Shown here: positions 7,852 to 16,456 of the stretch, one piece after another
How the letters are laid out: the number at the start of each line of letters is the position of its first letter
Numbering within the stretch: position 1 is the stretch's first letter
Assembly: GCF_040560245.1 (NCBI RefSeq)
Contig: NZ_JAKMWP010000003.1
Length of the DNA: 64,000 nt
Reading direction: 5' to 3' (one strand)
Source of the DNA: Morganella sibonii
Lineage (GTDB): Bacteria; Pseudomonadota; Gammaproteobacteria; Enterobacterales; Enterobacteriaceae
Notes under the pieces: model-generated
The model's input: the letters and a program-made list of their open reading frames with translations, nothing else
Database searches by the model: none
What the model was told of the DNA's origin: nothing
Made by a program: the position numbers and the translations under genes

Positions 7852-8151
7852 TTATTCGACTTCAAGGTCGTAGCTATTTCCGGCCTCATCTTCCGCGACT
7901 AAAACACCGTAATCATCCCACTCAACATCCACATCAACCTCTTCACCTTCGGTATTTGTAATCACACCACTTCCGTATTTACCCTGAATATCAATATTTC
8001 CTTCAACACTGTTCCCGTTATCGTTCGTTCCGGAGACATCATAATTATAACCATAGGGATCACCGTCATAACGGTAATTATACAGATGCTCATCGGCAAA
8101 AGCGCCGCCGGTTACTAACATTAATACAACGCAGAAAACTATCGTTTTCAT
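7852..8151 (-). CDS. Small acidic secreted protein of the hxs locus
   Basis: A 99-residue protein with a clear signal peptide (MKTIVFCVVLMLVTGGAFA, cleavage before DEHLYN). The mature 80 residues are very acidic and rich in Gly, Asp, Tyr and Asn, with beta-type alternation (VDVDVEWDDYGVLVAED) and no Cys. Not recognised as a named family. It lies 29 nt downstream of hxsA on the same strand, so it is probably the last gene of the hxs transcript. It could be a second exported partner or substrate of the HxsBC enzymes; it carries no His-Xaa-Ser run. Confidence 0.7.
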   Translation of the reverse strand: MKTIVFCVVLMLVTGGAFADEHLYNYRYDGDPYGYNYDVSGTNDNGNSVEGNIDIQGKYGSGVITNTEGEEVDVDVEWDDYGVLVAEDEAGNSYDLEVE

Positions 8152-8180
8152 AGAAACCTGTCTGTAATTAAATAAAAAAA

Positions 8181-8741
8181 TCAGTTTGTTGCATAAATAC
8201 TTAATGAATTAAGCAGGTCCGCATCAATATACACGTTACCGGGTAAATTATTTGCACTTCTGTAACGGGTAATGGCATCGCGTGTTTGTGGTCCCATCAC
8301 ACCGTCGATGTTTCCTGCAAAATAATGGCGTTCAAATAATGCATACTGAACCCGCATAATCAGCCGTTTACGTTGTTCTGTCGTCGTCGTGGTCTGATTA
8401 ATATTCTGAGAAAAATCCCGTCTGCCTGTATTCCCGGCAGCTCTTTGCGATGAATTTCCTGACGGAGCTGAATACGCTGGTGAGGAATATACCGGGGATG
8501 AACGGTAATACCCGCCACCTGAAGATGAACGGTGCGAACTGTGACTGCTGTGACTTCGGTGTGAACTGTGACTCCGGTGTCCGGCGATATAAAGAGGTGT
8601 TTCCGTATTAAGCGGTGAAAACACCAGATCCTCAGGTAAAAGAGAACCGGCACTATCAGGCAACACAACCGGTTCAGCAATCGCCTGCTGACTCAGCATA
8701 AAAAAACCGGGAAATAAGGCAGCTAAATTCCATTTTTTCAT
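8181..8741 (-). CDS. hxsA: His-Xaa-Ser repeat protein HxsA, putative radical-SAM substrate
   Basis: A 186-residue exported protein. A signal peptide (MKKWNLAALFPGFFMLSQQAIA) is followed by six tandem His-Xaa-Ser triplets (HRSHSSHRSHSSHSSHRS, about residues 55-72), a Ser/Tyr/Pro-rich linker, and a C-terminal peptidoglycan-binding fold (RLIMRVQYALFERHYFAGNIDGVMGPQTRDAI, from about residue 125). This is the hallmark of HxsA of the predicted His-Xaa-Ser system. The ATG at 8741 overlaps the hxsC stop by ATGA; a longer frame to 8801 lies inside hxsC and would spoil the signal peptide. The HxS run is the presumed modification site, and the C-terminal domain would anchor the product in the cell wall. 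Confidence 0.85.
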   Translation of the reverse strand: MKKWNLAALFPGFFMLSQQAIAEPVVLPDSAGSLLPEDLVFSPLNTETPLYIAGHRSHSSHRSHSSHSSHRSSSGGGYYRSSPVYSSPAYSAPSGNSSQRAAGNTGRRDFSQNINQTTTTTEQRKRLIMRVQYALFERHYFAGNIDGVMGPQTRDAITRYRSANNLPGNVYIDADLLNSLSIYATN

Positions 8742-9841
8742 AAAAAAGCCCTCGGTAACTGATGATATTTTCCGTAAGAAGAGCTGAAATAACCACCACA
8801 TTCATCCATTTTCCTGCATCCGTTACACGCCGGAGGGTAGTAGTTTTTCCAGTCTGAAATAGATTGTACACTATAAGGCCACAACGTTTCCGGTATATGG
8901 CACAAGGGATAATTAAATAATACTATTGGCAATTGGCATCTTTCGGCTGTTTGTACCGCAGCTGACAAATCATCCTTATATCTCTCCGGTTCCTGATACA
9001 GTTTTTTCCAGTTTTTCCGTGCCCATCCCTGAGCCTCCAGATTCATTACCGATATCTGATTTATATTAGAAAAAACCCGACCCGCCATTTCTGTTACAGC
9101 ATTTAGATCCCTGGAATTCAAACTCACCGGAATAAATCTTAATTCAATATTGATCCCGGAATTTCCGGCATTGATCATTCCGTTGACTGTTTCACGGAAA
9201 GAACCGGGACTTCCCGTTATTTCATCATGCCTTTCTGCTGATACTGAATAAAGCGGGATACCAAATGATACTGACATGCCATCCAGTACAGCTGCTATTT
9301 TTTTTGTAAAATCAAAATCGCTGAATGCCCTGCCATTCGTGAGAATATGCAGCGGGGTATCCGGACTATACTCTTTGATATGCTGTAAGAACTCAATAAA
9401 TTGGTTACCATAAAGCAATGGCTCTCCGCCACTGATGCCGATTAATTTTTTTGATTTAAACGCGATTATTGCCTTTGATGCAACATTTAACAGCCAGTCA
9501 TCATTATCTTTTTTTGGTGGCTGAGAACAAAAAAGACAAAGGTTATTACAACGCTCTGTTACCAGCAGGGTATTATGATTTGCTTTCCCTGACAGAATTA
9601 TCCGCATTTTTTTATTATTAACAGATACAATGTCGCCATTTTCAATACTATCATACAAAACAGGATCAATAATACAATATACCGCGCCTGTCATATCACA
9701 ATGTTTATCCGGATTATCAGAAACAATAATATTGTCAAAGTGAAATTCAGGTGAAGATAGCTTATTTTTATAGAGCTGATAGTAACCGGAAGGAATGTTA
9801 TCCGCTGACTCAAATGTATCCTTTCTTTTTACTTCACACAT
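8738..9841 (-). CDS. hxsC: Radical SAM protein HxsC
   Basis: A 367-residue radical-SAM enzyme with the [4Fe-4S] motif CNNLCLFC at residues 98-105, followed by GISGGEPLLYG (SAM-binding GGE motif). A C-terminal Cys cluster (CNGCRKMDEC) may bind an auxiliary cluster. Its position between hxsB and hxsA matches HxsC of the His-Xaa-Ser system, one of a pair of radical-SAM enzymes thought to modify HxsA. The reaction is not established. The start overlaps hxsB by 8 nt. The reading is strongly AT-rich compared with the flanking core genes. Confidence 0.88.
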   Translation of the reverse strand: MCEVKRKDTFESADNIPSGYYQLYKNKLSSPEFHFDNIIVSDNPDKHCDMTGAVYCIIDPVLYDSIENGDIVSVNNKKMRIILSGKANHNTLLVTERCNNLCLFCSQPPKKDNDDWLLNVASKAIIAFKSKKLIGISGGEPLLYGNQFIEFLQHIKEYSPDTPLHILTNGRAFSDFDFTKKIAAVLDGMSVSFGIPLYSVSAERHDEITGSPGSFRETVNGMINAGNSGINIELRFIPVSLNSRDLNAVTEMAGRVFSNINQISVMNLEAQGWARKNWKKLYQEPERYKDDLSAAVQTAERCQLPIVLFNYPLCHIPETLWPYSVQSISDWKNYYPPACNGCRKMDECGGYFSSSYGKYHQLPRAFL

Positions 9842-11219
9842 AAGACCACCCTTTCAGCAATTTTTCTTCATATGAATCCTGATTCATTCCGGATATCAGC
9901 AAGTCAAACATTCCTTTATGATAACGGCAAAAACGGGATAAATTTTTATTACCTACCGGCTCACCAAACAAACTGATATTTTGGCAAGGATCCACACCAC
10001 AAAATGGCTGATATGCACAGGTCTCACACCCCGCCTGTACCATATTAAACGAGTTACTTAACAGATGAGGATAGATAGCATTAGCCCGGAATGAGAGCGC
10101 ATTAATGCTGCCTATTGAAAAATCGATTTCCGGATAAACCTTTTGCAGCATTCTGCTTTCATCACTGCCATACAGTTTACCATCATAGTTAAACAGTAAG
10201 CTGTTAAATACTAAACCACCCGGTGACTTCAGGTCTGCATAACCGCAAAATAATGGATTATACAAGCGCTTGATATGAATAGCTGCTGAATGCTCGGTAA
10301 ACCTAACTCCTGATTGATTGCAGTCAACGATAATGTCCAGTAGTTTTCTGTAAAAAATAAGATATTCGTCCATTGAATATTCATCTTTCTTTTCTGCAAA
10401 TCCATAAGGGCTGACCGGCCGGATGAATAAATCATAAATACCCAGTTCTTTATGTACATCCAGAATAGCTTCCGGCTGAGATATTAATGATCTTGTGACT
10501 GTAGTTATTGTCGCAACTTTATCTTTTCCTATACTATCCTGAAGTTTCTTTATATTATTCACAGCAAGCGCGTACGAGTTTCCTGATGGTAATATTCTGT
10601 TTTTATTATGTACTAATTCATTTCCATCCAATGAAACTGAATAGTAAACTGCTTTATCCGCAGACCAATTAATCATCTCATCATTGAGTAATGACAGGCT
10701 TGTTGCAATAATGAGTTCAAAATTACCTTCACCCACCTGAGATGACGCTTCCTGATATATTTTCTCTATTAAATCAAAACGCAGCAGGGGTTCTCCCCCT
10801 TGTATTTCAATCTTATAGGGTGCCGGAGATAATTTTTTTATTAATGATATTATTACCGGAATATTCTCTTCTTTCAGATCCATATTTTTTGCACTTAATG
10901 ATGCCCTGCTGACCTGGCAATATTTACAGGTATGATCACAGCGCAGTGTCGGGACTATCATAAAAATAGGTGCAAACTTCATTTCTGCAGACATTTTTTT
11001 TCCCAATGCCGCAGCAAGTACTTTTTCTGCCGTCACAAGGTCATCACTAATAAAAAAATTTTCTTCCAGACTTCGATTTATATCACTGTTTTTTGTTTTA
11101 CCATGATCAATAAGCTCATTCAGTGACCTCTCATCAATTACTGATGAAAAACCTGCTAAGTTACTGATAAAAAATTGATTATCATTAATGCGATTAAAAT
11201 TAAACGGCAAAAGATTCAC
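9834..11219 (-). CDS. hxsB: Radical SAM/SPASM protein HxsB
   Basis: A 461-residue radical-SAM enzyme: motif CDHTCKYC at residues 94-101, IQGGEPLLRFD near 140, and a C-terminal SPASM-like cysteine set (CETCAYQPFCGVDPC ... FCRYH) for auxiliary iron-sulfur clusters. The residues before the radical-SAM core (1-80) could form the peptide-recognition region. It matches the larger enzyme of the hxsBC pair. ATG at 11219, overlapping the hxsD stop by 4 nt, so hxsD-B-C-A are translationally coupled. Confidence 0.88.
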   Translation of the reverse strand: MNLLPFNFNRINDNQFFISNLAGFSSVIDERSLNELIDHGKTKNSDINRSLEENFFISDDLVTAEKVLAAALGKKMSAEMKFAPIFMIVPTLRCDHTCKYCQVSRASLSAKNMDLKEENIPVIISLIKKLSPAPYKIEIQGGEPLLRFDLIEKIYQEASSQVGEGNFELIIATSLSLLNDEMINWSADKAVYYSVSLDGNELVHNKNRILPSGNSYALAVNNIKKLQDSIGKDKVATITTVTRSLISQPEAILDVHKELGIYDLFIRPVSPYGFAEKKDEYSMDEYLIFYRKLLDIIVDCNQSGVRFTEHSAAIHIKRLYNPLFCGYADLKSPGGLVFNSLLFNYDGKLYGSDESRMLQKVYPEIDFSIGSINALSFRANAIYPHLLSNSFNMVQAGCETCAYQPFCGVDPCQNISLFGEPVGNKNLSRFCRYHKGMFDLLISGMNQDSYEEKLLKGWSYV

Positions 11220-11500
11220 TTTGATAACCTCGCATCAATACTTATCAGCACCTTATTTATGATTGATTCTCTTATCAGCTTTGTTTTCCGTTCTGCCCTC
11301 TCGCGTAATAAATAATCATTGAGCAGTCGCTCAAATGTAAAAACTAACTCATCGTTACTATTTTTTAGTGTGACTTCAAAAAAATCGTCATTCTCTTTAA
11401 GATGCCATTCTGACTCTGAAGAAATCCAATATAATGATTGTCTTATGACAGATTCAGAGTATTTTTTCTTATTCAGCATCACTATTTTCATCATAATCAT
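11216..11500 (-). CDS. hxsD: HxsD, small protein of the His-Xaa-Ser system
   Basis: About 94 residues with the family's signature LLNDYLLRE motif, preceded by a beta-rich part (FFEVTLKNSNDELVFTFE) and followed by a basic helix. HxsD is the fourth marker of the His-Xaa-Ser system; its role is unknown, but its size and position suggest a peptide-recognition or carrier subunit for HxsB and HxsC. The open frame extends to a TTG at 11548. I prefer the ATG at 11500, though ATGs at 11494 and 11491 are also possible. First gene of the operon. Confidence 0.8.
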   Translation of the reverse strand: MIMMKIVMLNKKKYSESVIRQSLYWISSESEWHLKENDDFFEVTLKNSNDELVFTFERLLNDYLLRERAERKTKLIRESIINKVLISIDARLSK

Positions 11501-11814
11501 CCATGCAATATTTTTCCTGAATATATCGTATGAAGATGAATTTCTCAAATATTGAAAATAAAAAAGAATATAGGCTACTGAAAGTTACTGATATAAAAAA
11601 CCAAGCTTATCGAAAAACACTCGCGTCAAAAACACAATGACTACATATTATTATTTTATCAAAATAATAATCTAATTCTTTAATAATGCTGGGTTAATCA
11701 TCTATAATGAGTATTACTCTGTTGTAGCAGTTAAAATCAGGTCGGTGAACAATTTATTTCTGCGTTATATTATTCCGGCGGGGTATACATCCGGAATAAT
11801 ATTACCAAAAGCAG
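11501..11814. other. Intergenic region, hxs promoter and ycgN 3' region
   Basis: About 310 nt of very AT-rich DNA. The hxsD promoter (minus strand) should lie around 11550-11720, but no single -35/-10 pair stands out. The right part holds the palindromic hairpin downstream of ycgN. Confidence 0.4.
11767..11802. terminator. Hairpin downstream of ycgN
   Basis: A 12-bp perfect stem ATATTATTCCGG / CCGGAATAATAT with a 12-nt loop, 12 nt after the ycgN stop on the minus strand. There is no clear U-tract. Confidence 0.5.
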
Positions 11815-12261
11815 TTAAAACCCGCCCTCAGGCTTATTCAGAATATGGTCTTCCCAGTTCTGTACCACACTTTCTGTGACGGCTATATGGCGGACAGTAA
11901 TTCCTTTCTGGTGCATCAGGGATTTGGAGCCGCTGATTAACGGGTGCCAGGGTAATAACGGTTTGCCTTCCATGACCAGGCGGTAAGCGCAGGTCATCGG
12001 CAGCCAGGCGTCAAATGTCGGCAGGTTTTCCCGCGTCAGTTTGATACAGTCCGGCTCATAACGGAAACGATCTTCATAATGACGGCACTGACAGCTTTTA
12101 ATATCGAGCTGGTTGCAGGCCACGTCGGTGAAATAGATTTCATCGGTGTCTGCGTCCATCAGTTTCTGCAAACAGCATTGTCCGCAGCCATCACACAGTG
12201 ATTCCCACTCTTCGTCACTCATTTCATCGAGGGTTTTCACCGTCCAGAATGGTTGAGACAT
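11815..12261 (-). CDS. ycgN: YcgN, UPF0260 cysteine-cluster protein
   Basis: A 148-residue cytoplasmic protein. Near-identical blocks to E. coli YcgN are visible: TLDEMSDEEWESLCDGCGQCCLQKLMD, CQCRHYEDRF, PDCIKLTRENLPTF and SVRHIAV-type tail. The eight conserved cysteines (CxxCxxCC, CxC, C, C) suggest a metal or iron-sulfur site; the function is unknown. It lies 34 nt downstream of ycgM, as in E. coli, and is probably co-transcribed with it. Confidence 0.93.
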   Translation of the reverse strand: MSQPFWTVKTLDEMSDEEWESLCDGCGQCCLQKLMDADTDEIYFTDVACNQLDIKSCQCRHYEDRFRYEPDCIKLTRENLPTFDAWLPMTCAYRLVMEGKPLLPWHPLISGSKSLMHQKGITVRHIAVTESVVQNWEDHILNKPEGGF

Positions 12262-12295
12262 ATTCTTTTTTCCTTTAACTTCGTGGCTGACCGTT

Positions 12296-12952
12296 TCAGA
12301 TAATCCGCGTGGTCAGCGTATGATCATTTACCGAGATTTTCAGCATATCGCCTGATACCAGTGGTCCGACACCGTCCGGTGTGCCGGTCAGGATAATATC
12401 CCCCGGACGCAGCGTGAAATAGCGGGACATATAACTTATCAGTGGTATCACCGGTGTCAGCATTTCGCGGGTATTCCCCTGCTGGCGTAACTCATTATTA
12501 ATAGTCAGGCTCAGGGTGACATTCTGCGGATCAGGGAATTCATTGACCGGAATAAACCCGGATACCGGCGCAGAGCCGTCGAATGCCTTACTTTTTTCCC
12601 ACGGCTGCCCTGCTGCTTTTAATTTCATCTGCACATCACGCAGCGTTAAATCCAGCGCAACACCAAACCCGGCAATAGCACGGGCGCAGCGATCTTCATT
12701 AGCCTGTTTCAGCGGCGCACCGATCAGCACCGCCAGTTCAGTTTCATGATGCACTTCGCCGAACTCTTTCGGGATGGCAACCGGCTGACGCAGGTCGCAC
12801 AGTGCCGTTTCAGGTTTAATAAAAAGAAGGGGTTCCGCGGATGCCTGTGATTTCATCTCCGCAACATGCTTTGCATAATTCAGCCCCACACATACCACTT
12901 TCCCGACCGGGAAGTCCAGGAGAGCCCCCTGCCAGTCACGATGCTGATACAT
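12296..12952 (-). CDS. ycgM: YcgM, fumarylacetoacetate hydrolase-family protein
   Basis: A 218-residue FAH-fold protein. Visible motifs are VCVGLNYAKHVAEM near residue 20, the metal-binding acidic set around VHHETELAVLIG near 68, and GDIILTGTPDGVGPL near 185. The family includes FAHD1-type acylpyruvate hydrolases/oxaloacetate decarboxylases and oxaloacetate tautomerases, so an oxo-acid substrate is likely. The E. coli order ycgL-ycgM-ycgN is preserved except for an inserted transglycosylase gene. Confidence 0.92.
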   Translation of the reverse strand: MYQHRDWQGALLDFPVGKVVCVGLNYAKHVAEMKSQASAEPLLFIKPETALCDLRQPVAIPKEFGEVHHETELAVLIGAPLKQANEDRCARAIAGFGVALDLTLRDVQMKLKAAGQPWEKSKAFDGSAPVSGFIPVNEFPDPQNVTLSLTINNELRQQGNTREMLTPVIPLISYMSRYFTLRPGDIILTGTPDGVGPLVSGDMLKISVNDHTLTTRII

Positions 12953-12986
12953 AGTCTTACCCCTTTAATTTATTATTCTGATGACA

Positions 12987-14081
12987 TCAGCGGATTTCCG
13001 CGCCGACATTATCCGCCATCAGCGAGACGCTGAGTGCGAAGAAATATGAGCGGTTCCAGTGCATGATGGTAATAAAGTTTTGTGTGACCAGATACACCCG
13101 TTCCTGCTTATCTTCCGGCACAACTAACCACATCGGGGTAGTTTCCGGCAGATTTGCCTGTGCCGGGAGTGTTACCCCCAGTACTTTCCATTGCGCCAGT
13201 GTTTTGCTCTGGTTTTTCTTTGTACCTTCAATGCTGCGGTCAAACCCGGCAGGAACAGACACTTCATATCCCCACGGCAGCCCTTTTATCCAGCCTTCTG
13301 TAGCCAGATAATTGGCGGTGGAGGCAAATACATCCGCTTTGTTATTCCAGATATCGACCATACCGTCGCCGTCACCATCCACCGCGTAAGTCAGATAGCT
13401 GGACGGCATAAACTGGTTCTGCCCCATGGCACCGGCCCAGGAGCCTTTCAGCTGCTGATCCGCCGGAATATGCCCCTGGTCGATAATCTGCAATGCCGCG
13501 ATAAACTGCTTAACAAACATCTCTTCACGGCGGCCTTCAAACGCCAGGGTTGCCAGAGCCGAAATCACATCCTCTTTGCCCTGATAACGACCGAAACCGC
13601 TTTCCAGCCCCCACAGGGAAACAATATATTCCTGTGGTACGCCGTAACGCTGACTGATACCGGATAACAGCGCCGCATTGGCATCATGCTGTTTTACTGC
13701 CGCGCTGACAGCGCCGCGGGTGACACGGCGCGACAGATAATCATCCAGCGTGACTTTTTTCTCAGGCTGGTTTTTATCAGACGTTATAACACGTTCGATA
13801 AAATGAAAATTCTCAAAAGCACGGGTCAGTGTGGATTCTTTAATACCTTCCTGACGAGCCATCGCTTTCAGCTGTTCAGCATACGCCGGGAATTGTTCTG
13901 CTGTCCGTGAGTCAGCCGGAAATTCCCGCTGTAAATCCGCCACGGACAGACGCGCCGCCGTCGCCTGCTGTGCGGCTGGCTCTGCGGTGAGTAATTTTGC
14001 CGGTGATACCGGGTCCTGAGATGCACTGCATGCCGTCAGCGATGCCGTAATAATCACGGCGCTTAATAATGTCAGGCGCAT
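12987..14081 (-). CDS. Lytic murein transglycosylase lipoprotein (MltB family)
   Basis: A 364-residue lipoprotein: signal peptide with lipobox LTAC (Cys18), a helical N-terminal part, then the MltB/Slt70-type-3 catalytic domain. The catalytic Glu is in SLWGLESGFGRYQGKEDVI (near residue 158), followed by GSWAGAMGQNQFMPSSYLTYAVDGDGDG near 215. It would cleave the MurNAc-GlcNAc bond to form 1,6-anhydromuropeptides. It lies between ycgL and ycgM. It is not orthologous to E. coli mltB by position, and several MltB-like paralogues exist, so no symbol is given. Confidence 0.85.
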   Translation of the reverse strand: MRLTLLSAVIITASLTACSASQDPVSPAKLLTAEPAAQQATAARLSVADLQREFPADSRTAEQFPAYAEQLKAMARQEGIKESTLTRAFENFHFIERVITSDKNQPEKKVTLDDYLSRRVTRGAVSAAVKQHDANAALLSGISQRYGVPQEYIVSLWGLESGFGRYQGKEDVISALATLAFEGRREEMFVKQFIAALQIIDQGHIPADQQLKGSWAGAMGQNQFMPSSYLTYAVDGDGDGMVDIWNNKADVFASTANYLATEGWIKGLPWGYEVSVPAGFDRSIEGTKKNQSKTLAQWKVLGVTLPAQANLPETTPMWLVVPEDKQERVYLVTQNFITIMHWNRSYFFALSVSLMADNVGAEIR

Positions 14082-14118
14082 AGCGATATCCTTTCTGTTT
14101 ATTCCGCAGGGATTTTTA

Positions 14119-14403
14119 TTAGGATTTATCCTGAATATTCAGTGTGTCCCGGTATTCTGACAGCAGATCTTCCACCGGTGGCGGGAACTGCAGATAATAA
14201 CCGGCGGCGATCAGTTCCTGCTTCACTTTTTCAATATCCGCATTGGCCAGTTTATCGCGGTTTGCAAGGTTGATCAGCATGCTGAAGGCAGGCTTGCCGA
14301 AACTTTTCAGCAACTCTTCCGGTACACGGGAAAAATCATCTTTCTTTTCGATGAACAGATAAGTTTGATCGCGGTTCGGACTTCTGTAAATTGCACACAA
14401 CAT
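14119..14403 (-). CDS. ycgL: YcgL domain-containing protein
   Basis: A 94-residue cytoplasmic protein with the diagnostic YcgL blocks CAIYRSPNRDQTYLFIEKKDDFSRVPEELL and GYYLQFPPPVEDLL. The function is unknown. The ATG at 14403 (MLCAIYRS) was chosen; a GTG at 14451 would add 16 residues, as in the longer E. coli annotation, but has no better ribosome site. It is divergent from minC, as in E. coli. Confidence 0.9.
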   Translation of the reverse strand: MLCAIYRSPNRDQTYLFIEKKDDFSRVPEELLKSFGKPAFSMLINLANRDKLANADIEKVKQELIAAGYYLQFPPPVEDLLSEYRDTLNIQDKS

Positions 14404-14562
14404 TGGAATTATCCCGTTTAAATCAAATCGTGACTTGCCAGTAAATGGCACTAACTATAACATGCTATTGTTTTTGATAATATCGTTACCCGGCATTGCG
14501 TTACTGCAATGCAATTTATATATGGCTGAATACCGGGCCGCTAATTATACTGAGTCGGACAG

Positions 14563-15273
14563 ATGTCGCCAATTGACCTTAAAGGCAGTAACTTCACACT
14601 TTCGGTTCTTCATCTGAATAATGAAGATCCTCAGATTATTGAACAGGCTGTGCGCGAAAAAGTCAGCCAGGCACCGGCTTTTTTCCAAAATGCCCCTGTG
14701 GTGCTGAATGTCAGTCAGATTTCATCCGGCACGAACCTGAAAATTATCTGCCGTGCCGTTACCGACGCCGGTTTGCGGATTGTCGGGATCAGCGGTTGTC
14801 AGAATGAGAAAATGCGTAAAGCAGCAACCCGCAGCGGGTTCCCCCTGCTCAATGAGGGTAAGAGTGCCCGTGTTGCTGAACCGGAAATACCGGAACCTGA
14901 AACCCCGGCAGTGTCATCCCCTGCCGCCGCAGATTCCGCCTGCCGGAAGACCCGGCTGATTAATGTCCCCGTCCGCTCCGGTCAGCGTATTTATGCCCCG
15001 AACAGTGATCTTATTGTGACTGCCAATGTCAGTGCGGGCGCAGAACTCATTGCAGACGGTAATATTCATATTTACGGGCTGATGCGCGGACGCGTATTAG
15101 CCGGCGCGGCAGGCGATACAGAAAGTCAGGTTTTCTGTACTCATCTGCATGCGGAACTGGTTTCTATCGCCGGACAATATTGGCTGAGTGATCAAATCCC
15201 GGGCGAATTTGCCGGGAAAGCGGCCAAACTCAGTCTGGTTAATAATGAACTCACTATCAACAATCTAATATAG
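14563..15273 (+). CDS. minC: Septum-site determining inhibitor MinC
   Basis: A 236-residue division inhibitor. The N-terminal FtsZ-antagonising domain (MSPIDLKGSNFTLSVLHL on) is joined by a Pro/Ala linker (about residues 105-125) to the C-terminal beta-helix (DLIVTANVSAGAELIADGNIHIYG, RGRVLAGAAGD), which dimerises and binds MinD. It blocks Z-ring assembly near the poles together with MinD. First gene of minCDE, 22 nt before minD. Confidence 0.95.
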   Translation: MSPIDLKGSNFTLSVLHLNNEDPQIIEQAVREKVSQAPAFFQNAPVVLNVSQISSGTNLKIICRAVTDAGLRIVGISGCQNEKMRKAATRSGFPLLNEGKSARVAEPEIPEPETPAVSSPAAADSACRKTRLINVPVRSGQRIYAPNSDLIVTANVSAGAELIADGNIHIYGLMRGRVLAGAAGDTESQVFCTHLHAELVSIAGQYWLSDQIPGEFAGKAAKLSLVNNELTINNLI

Positions 15274-15295
15274 ACCTTTAACAAGGAATAATTCC

Positions 15296-16108
15296 ATGGC
15301 ACGCATTTTAGTTGTTACTTCAGGTAAAGGTGGCGTAGGCAAAACCACTTCCAGCGCGGCCATAGCGACCGGCCTTGCCCAGAAAGGAAAGAAAACCGTT
15401 GTGATCGATTTCGATATCGGTCTGCGTAACCTTGACTTAATCATGGGGTGTGAGCGTCGCGTCGTGTATGACTTCGTGAACGTTATTCAGGGCGATGCCA
15501 CACTGAATCAGGCGCTTATCAAAGATAAGCGGACTGAGAATTTATTTATCCTGCCTGCGTCGCAGACCCGTGATAAAGATGCTCTGACCCGTGAAGGCGT
15601 GGAAAAAGTACTGAATGAGTTAGGTGAAATGAATTTTGATTTCATCCTCTGTGACTCACCGGCTGGTATTGAGAGCGGCGCACTGATGGCGCTCTATTTT
15701 GCTGATGAGGCAATCATTACCACCAACCCTGAAGTTTCATCTGTCCGCGACTCTGACCGTATTCTCGGGATTCTGTCATCCAAATCCCGTCGTGCGGAAC
15801 AGGGACAGGAGCCGATTAAAGAGCATCTGCTGCTTACCCGTTATAATCCGGGCCGTGTCAGCCGTGGTGATATGCTGAGTATGGAAGATGTGCTGGAGAT
15901 CCTGTGCATTCCGCTCATCGGTGTGATTCCGGAAGATCAGTCTGTCCTGCGTTCATCCAACCAGGGTGAGCCGGTTATTCTGGATCAGGAGTCTGACGCC
16001 GGTAAGGCGTATGACGATACCGTTGCCCGTATTCTGGGTGAAGATCGTCCTTTCCGTTTCATTGAGGAAGAGAAAAAAGGTTTCTTAAAACGCTTATTCG
16101 GGGGGTAA
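15296..16108 (+). CDS. minD: Septum-site determining ATPase MinD
   Basis: A 270-residue ParA/MinD ATPase with the deviant Walker A SGKGGVGKTT (residues 9-18), DFDIGLRNLDL, DSPAGIESGA, and the C-terminal amphipathic membrane-targeting helix (EEEKKGFLKRLFGG). ATP-dependent membrane binding recruits MinC and is reversed by MinE, giving pole-to-pole oscillation. Same length as E. coli MinD. Confidence 0.97.
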   Translation: MARILVVTSGKGGVGKTTSSAAIATGLAQKGKKTVVIDFDIGLRNLDLIMGCERRVVYDFVNVIQGDATLNQALIKDKRTENLFILPASQTRDKDALTREGVEKVLNELGEMNFDFILCDSPAGIESGALMALYFADEAIITTNPEVSSVRDSDRILGILSSKSRRAEQGQEPIKEHLLLTRYNPGRVSRGDMLSMEDVLEILCIPLIGVIPEDQSVLRSSNQGEPVILDQESDAGKAYDDTVARILGEDRPFRFIEEEKKGFLKRLFGG

Positions 16109-16111
16109 ACC

Positions 16112-16399
16112 ATGGCGCTGTTAGACTTCTTCCTGTCGAGAAAAAAACCGACAGCTAATATTGCAAAAGAACGTTTGCAAATCATTGTTGCAGAGCGTCG
16201 CCGCGGTGAATCTGAACCGAATTACCTTCCGGATCTGAAACGCGACTTACTGGCAGTTATCTGCAAGTATGTTCAGGTCGATCCGGAGATGCTGTCTGTC
16301 CAGTTTGAGCAGAAAGGCGATGATATTTCTGTTCTGGAACTGAACGTCACGTTGCCTGAAGGTGAAGAAGGCACGAAAAAAGACGAGACGGTAAAATAA
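16112..16399 (+). CDS. minE: Cell division topological specificity factor MinE
   Basis: A 95-residue protein, slightly longer than the 88 of E. coli because of an extended acidic C-terminus. The N-terminal membrane helix MALLDFFLSRKK and MinD-interaction region (NIAKERLQIIVAERRR) are followed by the topological specificity domain (YLPDLKRDLLAVICKYVQVD). It stimulates the MinD ATPase. Three nucleotides after minD. Confidence 0.96.
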   Translation: MALLDFFLSRKKPTANIAKERLQIIVAERRRGESEPNYLPDLKRDLLAVICKYVQVDPEMLSVQFEQKGDDISVLELNVTLPEGEEGTKKDETVK

Positions 16400-16420
16400 A
16401 GAATCGTTACTGTGACTGAT

Positions 16421-16447
16421 AACACGGCGGGTATATCCCGCCGTGTT
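16421..16447. terminator. Bidirectional terminator between minE and rnd
   Basis: An 11-bp perfect GC-rich stem AACACGGCGGG / CCCGCCGTGTT with loop TATAT, followed by a T-tract on the plus strand. It lies between the convergent genes minE and rnd. Confidence 0.85.
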
Positions 16448-16456
16448 TTTTGCTGT

